Shown one piece after another: positions 1 through 10,400 of a stretch of 64,000 bases of DNA. The translations under genes and the position numbers were made by a program. This DNA is from Mytilus edulis (Eukaryota; Mollusca; Bivalvia; Mytilida; Mytilidae): the NCBI RefSeq assembly GCF_963676685.1, contig NC_092351.1, forward strand, positions 39,546,733 through 39,610,732. The letters run 5' to 3'. The notes beneath the pieces were generated by a model. That model saw only the letters and a list, made by a program, of their open reading frames with translations, had not been told where the DNA came from and did not search any database. How positions within the stretch are numbered: the first letter of the stretch is position 1; every line of letters begins with the position of its first letter.

Positions 1-126
1 ATTTAAATTGTGCACATATACATATACATGTAATCTTATAAATTTCAGTACAAAATAAACAAAGTCCTCAACCCAAGAAAATAAATGAAGCCACTGTATA
101 TAATCATTAAATGATGGCAATCCTAC

Positions 127-1487
127 CTCAAACCTTTCTTCACAGATGCAGAAAATTTGGGATATCTGGTCGATTGTGTTGTCTTGGTAACAGTTCCTAA
201 TTTTCTACCAGTCAATGGACCACCTTCATACACATACAGTGTTTCATTATCACACAGGTCTGTTGATCTTATTTCAAATATTATGTTTCCTACAAAAAGA
301 ACAAGATGTTTTTGTTTTGATGGTGTTAACTGTTATGGTCATTCAATGCTTTTTCAGCATCAGTCAATTTTCACACAAATTACTTTAGCCATCAATTTGA
401 GACGTATATCATTAAAATATAAATTGGATTAAAATGAGTTAAAGGAATATCTTTTAAATGTGAAAATGTTTATATTATGTAGATGAAGATGTGGTATAAG
501 TGCCAATGAAACAACTCTCCATCCAAGTCACAATTTATAAAAGTAAACCATTATAGGTCAAAGTACAGTCTTCAACAAGGATTTTTTTTACTAAAAAACA
601 TCTATCGAAATTTGTGAACTTCATAAATTGACCATGGAATGGATTGTACAATAAAGTTGATTTTAATTGATAAAATCATAATGAAAAATAAGCATAGTAA
701 TTTAAATAAGTTGTGAATGCAGAATATTTTAACCAGAAATTCAGTTAATAGCATAAAGATAAACAGCTATTTCCTAGAGAGAAATAGCCCATTCATTTCT
801 TTTCATATTACATATTTAAGTTTTGTAAGATGTCCTCTTAATATGGAACTCTTTACAATCTATTTTGACACTACATGTGCTACCAGTTAATAGTATTCAA
901 AATTTTTTTGTATATCAATGCATAGTTTCGATTGACACAATTTTACAAAGAATTGATTCCCTTTTGTCACAATGATGGAAGTATAAGTGTGCAAACTGCT
1001 TCATAAATTGACAAAATTCAGCTTGTTATACAGCTTCTTGACGTTATAAAAAAGGCTTTTTCTACATGAACAATTCAAATTTCTTTTAGCCTACCTTGAT
1101 TCACCACTACAATCAAGTGGGGACCTCTTATCAGACTTGTTATTACACTATTATTTCAGGTAATAGTGAAGTTTGGTTTACTTTTACAAAATGTGACTTG
1201 GATGAAGAGTTGTTGTCTTTTATCTATATATTGTATTCATCACATGTTTCAATTTGGTAGGTCAAACAAGAAAATTAACCATTTGCCACTCAAAAATGGT
1301 GGAAATAACTCAAATTCATATCATGTCAATGGAAACTATCCATAGGCAAAATCTTCAATAAAGTAAGAAATTTGTGAATACAAACCTGAGGTCTGATCGG
1401 GAGATATGGCCCATGTACACTTGGCAGAAAAATTCTTCCTGTGTAGAATATACTCATCATATGGTAAACGGGATACTTTATTGCACA
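127..1487 (-). CDS. CUB domain 6, first two exons (1386-1487, 127-289); cut by window edge
   Basis: Exons of 102 and 163 nt encode LCNKVSRLPYDEYIL, AKCTWAISP, then DLCDNETLYVYEGG and LGTVTKTTQSTRYP. A GT donor at 125-126 shows that at least one more exon lies beyond the left edge. By analogy with domain 3, a short exon of about 77 nt should follow in phase 2. Confidence 0.8.
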
Positions 1488-4400
1488 CTAAAAATTAGAA
1501 TCAATAAAATATAATGATTACTTGTTGATTTCTATAAATATATTCATATGATAATTCCAATGAAAATATAATGAATTGTGTTGATGCTCAACATCTAGGA
1601 TAATATATATAAGCCAAGGACATGTGTTATGATTGCCATTGAGACAACCTTCCAACAGAGACCAAATGACAGGAATTTAAGGAACTAAAGGTCATAAAAC
1701 AACCTTCACCAATGAGCAAAACCCATACCATATAGGCAGCTGTAAAAGGTTTTGACATGACAAAATGTGAAACAATTCAAACCAAAAAAAAACCAAACTG
1801 CTATATATTGCCTTAAAAAATGGTAAATAACTTTTACAAATTTGTTAAATGAAAATCTGGAATTATCTCCCTTCTAATTTAGAGGAAAAACATTTTTAAG
1901 TGAACTTAATCAGTAAACAGTATTATCAGTGAAATAATGTTATACTTACAGGGTTTTGTAAACGTATCAAAATATAGATTAAAGGATGTGTTGGCTGCAG
2001 CTTCGTCATTTTCTGTAGAATTTCGAGCAAAACGCACCCATACCATGTTGTTTGTGGTCACAGTAGACATAGACTTTAATCCTGAATATAAAAGTGGGGA
2101 TCTGACTGAACCTCCATCTCTTAGCTCTATCTTGTACCTGGAAAATTATATAAAACAACCTAAAAATTTATGTTCTAGATCTAACTATTTTCTTGGAAAT
2201 TATATATAAAGTAAAAGGAAAATGTGTCTGAGAACACAAACGCCCTGCTGAAGATTTGCAATTTTCAAATCAAAAAGGGACATAACTCTAGAACAGTTAA
2301 TCAGTCACCGCCAAAATTGTAACTCTGTCAGCTTTTTGTTGTTTTAAGCATTGTGTGTGAGTAAAATAAGATATGGGCAAGGCAAATTTAAACCAGAGTT
2401 AAAATGCAGAAACAAAAATGGGACGGAGGGAAGGACGGTCAACATGGTCAAGGGAAACTTTTAAAAAAATTGTATGCATCTTATCTCTATCCTGTACCTT
2501 TTTAAAAAAACATATAAAGCTTGAAGACAATTTTATTTACATTCCTATCTCTAAAATACTACTCAATATGAATTAGGTTATTTATTACTAAATCCCAAAG
2601 AATCAATCATGAAATCTTTTGCTCAGATCATGAAATATTTTCTTAATAAAAAAATGAAACTTTCAAAGTCAAAATAATGAAGGAGTTTGAATGAAATATT
2701 ATGTTTTATTACTATATAATTCTTATGCATGAAATATCCTTAAATCTTAAATTGTATTTAATAAAATATAAGAAAAATTGCCAATAACTATAAAGAAATT
2801 AAAATTAAAATAATGTAATTTACCCTTTTCCTCCTCCTGCTATAATTAGTTTTAAGGAAACAATATTCTTAAATTGTGATGCAGCCGTCAGGGGCACAGT
2901 TATCACCCATATGCATTCTGTAACATTATCAGGAATATCGGTATCACTGCTTAAAGTACCATTGCCTGCATTTATCTGGTTACCACATTCTGTTAAAAGA
3001 AATGTTTAAAATTATATTTATAAATGCTGCATGCATAGTAAAGACAAGAAAAATACCAGTTGTAAAGTACTTTGATAGATCTACTAACTGACTAAACACT
3101 AAAACTCCTGTTTATATTTTCACAATAAAAGATAAAATCTCTTCAGATTTTTAAGCAGTCACTGATCATTGAAAATTGTTTTCTAGGACAATAAACATAA
3201 ACCATTTACATCTGCAATACAACCACTTCTTCTTCACAGAGAGTTTGAAATTTTACAAGACTGAGTATCTTTAGAAAATTATTCATCAAAGATTTCTTGC
3301 CTTTAATGAAAGGAAGGATCAGTACCTTTTCAGTAACATTAATGCAACCACAATTAATTACATGCAGCGACATAGGTCCATCCTGGTATTAGTCTTGTTC
3401 AGCAAGTATCTACAGATTTTTTTCTATACTTCATTTTTACATGACAACAACTTTTAAAATGTTAGTGTTTATAAGCTAAACTGAATACAATATACAATTA
3501 ATTTACCCAGTATTTTATAGGACAGGCTAAATCCTTGTCCTGGAATCTCTATCCCAGTTCCTAGGTTACCAGTATTGGAGTCAAACACAATGGAAGCTGT
3601 TGTATTACTTGTTACCTTAGTAACCAAGTCAGATGCTGGCAAAGCACTTCCTGTATAATTGGCAACTTGTTTTGATTTGACATTAAGATTGATGGTAGTA
3701 GCACCACTCAGATCTAGTGTGTTGAAGGTGACATACAGGGATGTTGCCTTGTCAACAGGTTTTGCGTTCCACTGACAGACATAGTTCAGAGGATACTGAC
3801 TTGGATACAATGGACTTGTTATCGTACCAGTAGGCTGGAGATCACTAGTACAAGCTGAAAGTAGAAATACATGTATTAACTATGTATTTCCATTGTATCA
3901 CAGATCAAATTTATTCCTTAATTGTGTGTTAACTTGTGTTACTGTTTTTTAATTGAGTTAAGCCTTTCAGTTGATATCTTATAGTGTGTCTTTCTATGTT
4001 GTGATGTTATACTATTGTTTCAGAAAAGGGAGAAGGTTTGGTACCATTAAAACGTTTAATCCCACTGCAATTGTTTGCACCTGTACTAAGTCAGGAATCT
4101 GATGTTCAGTGGTTGTTGTCTGTTTATGTGGATCATAAATTCAGTATTTCTCGTTTTTATATAGTTTAGCCCATTGGTTTTCCTGTTTGAATGGTTTTAC
4201 ACTAGTAATATTTGGGGCCCTTTATAGCTTGCTGATCAGTGTGAGCCAAGGCTCTGTGTTAAAGGCTGTACCTTGACCTATAATGGTTTACTTTTATAAA
4301 TTGTGACTTGTCTGGAGAGTTGTCTCAATTGCACTCATATCTTCCTAAATCTATGATCATATAAGGATAATTATAGTGACTTTTATCAAAGGACAAATGT

Positions 4401-7400
4401 TCCAATGTTGGTTCTTTAGGTCATATAAAATGATTTTGACAGTATTTCAGAATTGTTTTATAGTTTTAAAACTGTAGAAGCAATAGTGATACATTGTGTA
4501 AAAGTAAAAAGAGCAAATGATAATGTCCTCATACTAACCTGGAACCGTCCAATAAGAACCAGAGAATGGAGGTGTTATACATGTTGTATTGAGTGCTGGT
4601 CTGTCTAAAAATATGCTGAAAAAATAAAGGTATTGCTTTCATAATATGTAATACACTGTAGATCAAAGAAGAACTTTATTACTGTTAATCATTTTGAATG
4701 TTGTCATAAGGTAAACTTTATGTAAACCCAGTTGAAACATTTTATTTAGAGTTATAGTTTTAATAAAATAAATCTTTAAAAAAAGCTTTAAAAAAATTAA
4801 GGCTGTTAAAGGAAACAATTCTTAAATTACTCTTGGACTAAATAGAATATGTATGCTTGGCAAAGGAAATTCAAATTCTGCAGATTCATTATTGTTCTTT
4901 CAATACCATTTTTTATGGAATTTGTGGGTACAAGTTAACCACAAAATCATATCTTCAAAGAATGGCATTTTTTATACAGGTTTGTATGCAGACTTGGGCA
5001 ACACCACAGAATTAAACAAACACGAACATACAAGGTTCCTTAATCCACAAAAATAAATGAATCCTCAGTATCACACTGAAGCTTCTTTCAAATATGATTG
5101 TATACTGTGCATTCCTCATTATTCGTTGGATACCAATTGTCGTGGATTACGTCAGTACAGGTAAACCACGAAATTAAATGTTCAACCAATAGCAAGTTTT
5201 CTATAGGATTGTATGTAGACTTTGGCAAAACCACGAAAAATAAATATCCACGAACATGCGAGTTTTTCCTAATCCACGAAAGTTGGTACCCACAAAAATA
5301 AATGAATCCACATTAGAATGTTAATAAAGCATGCAACAGTATATAATCACCATACCATCTAGAGCTCACAAAGCTTTTGAAATTGTCATATGGTAAATTG
5401 TACTTTTAGAAGTTGATCCCTAGATGTCTTTTGCTTTTTATTTAGTTACTGTGATAATGCCATAAAAGCACACACCCGGTATCTGCTATTAATCATAATT
5501 CAATGTCTTGTTACTTTGGATTAATTATGATTCTTTGGATATCAATTTTCATGCTTTTCGTGGGTACAGGTGAACTACGAATTCAAATATTCAACCAATT
5601 ACAAATTTTATAGGCCTTGTATGCAGATAGAGAATAAAATCACAAAATCAAATAGCCACAAAAACGCAAGTTTTCTTCAATCCACTAAATTGATACCCAT
5701 GATAATAAATGAATCCACAGTATCTAACTTTATGAAATATTTACCTCAATCCATTACCAGCTGGTGCTGATAACAAGGGATAACTGGTCAACTGTGTTTT
5801 CTTGGTTATGGTTCCAAGTTTCTGACCAAAGGAGGACAATCCTTCATAGATAACTAATGTCTCATTTCCACATAAATCAACAGAGGATAAGTCCAGTATG
5901 ATATTACCTGGTAAAACAAAACAGTCTTTGGTCAGAATTATTGATTGTATTATTTAAAGAGTGTAAATATTTTGTTTATCACTATGCAAATCCTTAAATC
6001 TTGCAAAAAATAAAAACCCAATTTATCAGGAAATCCCTAAATTCACATTTTTCATCTATTTAAGTGGTCTAAAGCAGTTTAGTGAGAATCCTGTATCCTG
6101 CATCTTGTTGCCATAATAACACCTGTTATTTCCAGTGGCCCACCAGACTTTGTTTCCCGTTTTCACGCTTAATCAATCGACTTTCAGGTGTCAAACTTTA
6201 AAAAAAAATTGTCCAATCCTGCGTTACGCTTAGACCCGAATTAGACCTACTTCTAATCAAAATTCATTCATAAAAAGTTGTTTTATCATTTGTATTGTTG
6301 AGGTAGGATCAGACAAAAATAAATGACAATACAAAAATAGTAGATGAAGTATTTATGAATCATTAGCATAGTAAATACTAACCGGACGACACTGTCGGAT
6401 TTATTAACCAATTACATCCTGTCATTAAATTCTTTCTGTCCAATGAAAATGTACCTGATGACTCAGATGAAACTTTATGACAATCTGAAAACAAAAACAA
6501 TGTGCATGTATTGAAGCATGCATTCTGGTGAATAAAACATATTTCAGCAAACTGTCTGAATTTGTGCTTTAATTAGTCTGCAGATTTATTCATATTAAAA
6601 TATTACCACACTTATTCCTAAATATTTTTTTCATGTTGACTAGTTATAAAAAAAACAGGGATAAGCTTATGTTGCCTGCCAAGTCAAGAGACTGTGGTTG
6701 TCTTATTGACTGAATGTCACATTTGTGTTATCTCAGGCTGTTGGGGTCGTGTTTGAATAGCTTTACATTCTGTTAAGGCCTTGCATAGCTTACTGTGGGT
6801 TTGCTCTTGGTTGTTGTCCATAATATAGTGAACAACAGTTGCTTACAGTTATGTCTTTTGGTCTATGGCGGAAAGATGTCTCATTGGCAATCATATGTCA
6901 TATGCTTAATTTTTCAAATGAGTATGCCCACTAAATATAATTTTTCTATTCATGAGAATAAAAATTAGATAACAAAGATTTAAGTTCCTTCTGGACAACA
7001 AATCTCAAGCCAAAGAAAAAAAAGATGTGTTTTATAAAACATACCTGGCTTTACAGAGTCAAAACTGCCACCAAAGTATAGTGCCTCATCATTAAAGCCT
7101 TCTGTGACAATCAATAAATCCTGCTGGCTAGATGTGATAGGAACGAACTGTTCTATTGTCCTGTACATAGATTAACTATTATTAAAGGTCAAATAAATGG
7201 AAGAGAAAATAAAAAAATTGTCAATCAACCAATATAAAAAAGGATATCTAGATGTTTAATAACTGCTGTAATTCCATGAAATGGAAAAGAAAACATATTT
7301 ACAATACATAGTTCTGTTTTTAAAGTCTACAATTAATATTCAGACAATAAGGGATGGAAAACAAAATAGGCTATTGGCATATAAATAATTCTACAACAAA

Positions 7401-10400
7401 TATCAAACAGATATGTCCTGTTCAGGAGAGGATATTGAGGTATAAATACCAGTTGAGAGAAGATAACATTCCATAATGTCTACATGATTGGTATTTTTCA
7501 CCTCCTTAATACAATACATCCATTTTATTGAAACATGGTGTAAAAGTAGTGTTTGTTTTTCGACTTATGAGTTTTAATATCAATTTGGTATCTTTTGCCT
7601 CTCTAGAGAGAGTAAAAAATAGATATCCTTGTGCATGTACATATAAATACTGGTACTATGGCTGCTATGCCAATAGTCTATTGATACTTATTTCAATGAT
7701 TATCATAAGCTGAACAAAGAATCAAGCTGATGGGTATATATGCTTATGAAATCATCTTGAATCATGCATAAATGTTAAATTGAAATATTAAAATATTACC
7801 TGAAGTTTGCCAGCAATGGACCCTGATCTGATATCCCATCGTACACTTTTACAGAGGACTTAGGGTACATCAAACTGTCATTAAGTATTAGCTGGATCTA
7901 TAATTAGTTAAAAAAAATTAGTTCACCATACAAATACTTACAGAACATGCTGCAAGTTTTTGGACATAAAAAATATATTTGATTATATTTAATTTTATTC
8001 TTATTGGTTTATTCTTATTGGGAGGTGAAGAAAGGTCCTTACTCCCCATTTCCACCTTTCCAAACAAACAAACACCATTTTTGACAATCCTTGATCTGCC
8101 ATTGTAAAGACAAAGTTATGGACAAATTTTTAACTATTGAATATCACTAGGTAATTCCTCCTGTTGTAATCTAATTGATAAGAGAAAAATTGTAAAAATT
8201 TTGAATAAAAAAATAACTCATGCCAAGAAACTTTCTGATTATCATTTTTTTTAGGGATAATAAAAAAAATTGCAGTTTAAAATAATCAACTTTTGATTAG
8301 TGTAATTCTTCTCCTGAATAACAATTTACTGTGGATAACATCATTATTTGTTGAATACCAATTATTGTGGGATTTGTGGGTTCATGTGACCCACCAATCT
8401 CAATGTTTAACTTATTACAAGTTTTCTATAAACTGTGTATGCAGAGATTGGCAAAACCATGAAATCAAAATCCGTGAAAAAAGCAAGTTTTTTCAACTCC
8501 ATGAAAATTGATACACACAAAAAAAAAATATTTCACAGAATGCCACTTGTCACTTTCATACTGTAGAAACTGAAATAAATACCTGTAGTTTTTCATCAGA
8601 ATCCTTTATGGTACTGTGAAGCTGGTAGTATGAAGAATTGTCTGTACTATTTTTTAAGGTTATGTATCCTTTATCATAAAATCGTCCACCATTATCTATG
8701 ATTAACAATTGATTGTTAGTATTATAATTCCACTTTTGTTAATTAAAAAAATGTATTCTCAACAAATTCAAATTTAATGCAAAACAAGCAGCAAGGTGAT
8801 ATTTTCTATTAATAAAACCAGCACCCTAATATTGATGTTTGTAACGATTAAAATTAGTATGGGAGTAAAGGAAACTCAAGACTTTAACTAAACTATGAAA
8901 TATACAGACACTGACCCTGTACCTAGGTGTGTACAATATTACTCAAATAAACACACACACTGACCTTGTGCCCAGGCTTCAACACTGACTATTCTTATGT
9001 CGTTATTGCCATCAAGGTATGTCTGTAGCAACATTTTGTTCTTGCTGGAAATCAAAAATGCACCTGAAAATATAAAACTAATTCATAAATTTACTTTATA
9101 CATATAGAATACAGATTTCCATTTTCCCTCAATGATCTTCTATCCTTTTTCTGAACAAAACTTGTGTTTGCAATTATCTCCCTATAAATCTGGTTAGAAG
9201 TTGCTGTCTATTCCTAGCAATCTCAAAAAAGCTGCTATAAAGACTATTAAAAGCCTTAGGCTTTGCTCATTGTTGAAGGCCATAAGGGGACTTATGGTTG
9301 TTAGTTTCTGTGTCACTTAAGAGTTATCTGATTGGCAATCATACCACATCTTCTTTGTTATATTATAAACATATTTTTTTCAGCTTTTTACAAAACTAAC
9401 GGTAAACAAAGAACTTGCTGAACAAATGATTGATCCACTGTTTCTTAGTTTACTTATTGTAATTATTTAAAACATGTTAAGGTATGCATAAAATAATATT
9501 ACAATTAAATCTATCAATAATGAAATCTATATATTTTTTATTTTTTTTTAAATCAAGGTTTCATGGAGTTTAATAGACAAACATATAATGCCTTTATGGC
9601 TAAAACAAAGTCTAAAGCAATTGGTTGAAATATTAGCCATTTTAAATTAATTGTTCAAATATTATAAATAGAGTCACCTTTCAAGTTACAATATAAGCCA
9701 CACTGCTGTATAACTGTTTTATTTTCATCTGGTCCATCAAGGGCAATAACTCTATCTAAGCCTCCCCGTAACTGGATGTCAATTATCTTGACAACTATTG
9801 TTGTATCGTTAGGTGAATGTAGATTCCAGGAGCATATATTTGGCTTTGTAGTGTCGTTTAGGTCTATGGTTGTTACAGAGCTGTCTATGTTTACGGTTTT
9901 ATCACAGGTTGAAACTATAAAATAAGACAATTGCGAAATTTTAATGAAAGACAGTATAATTAACTGTTTTATAAATTAGAAATTTATTTATAAAAGGAAT
10001 GATTTCTTGTATGTCTGAAAGTAATGAAATTTGTATATATTAAAGGGAGGTTATCTATAGTTACATTTTGTCCTAAATTGACAATATTTCACACCAGTGA
10101 AATTGATTGTCATGCAATTTTGTCTCATCAAAGGAAGGTTATAGAAATTAACAAATTTGACAATGCTATAATAGACAACTTTCGAGTTCGATGCATTTCC
10201 GTCAAAAACTCTGGTTTTAGTGAACGTCATTTGTGCGTTTAGGGGCGTCGTCACTTCCATTCCAATGTTGAGCGAGTGGTTGGAAAACTATAATTCTATA
10301 TTGTACGAATTATTCGGCAAATTGAATTCTCAAAATTGACAATCAGCATTGCTGTCATTAGGGAATTGTCATTAAGTACCTACAGAACAACCATTATTTC

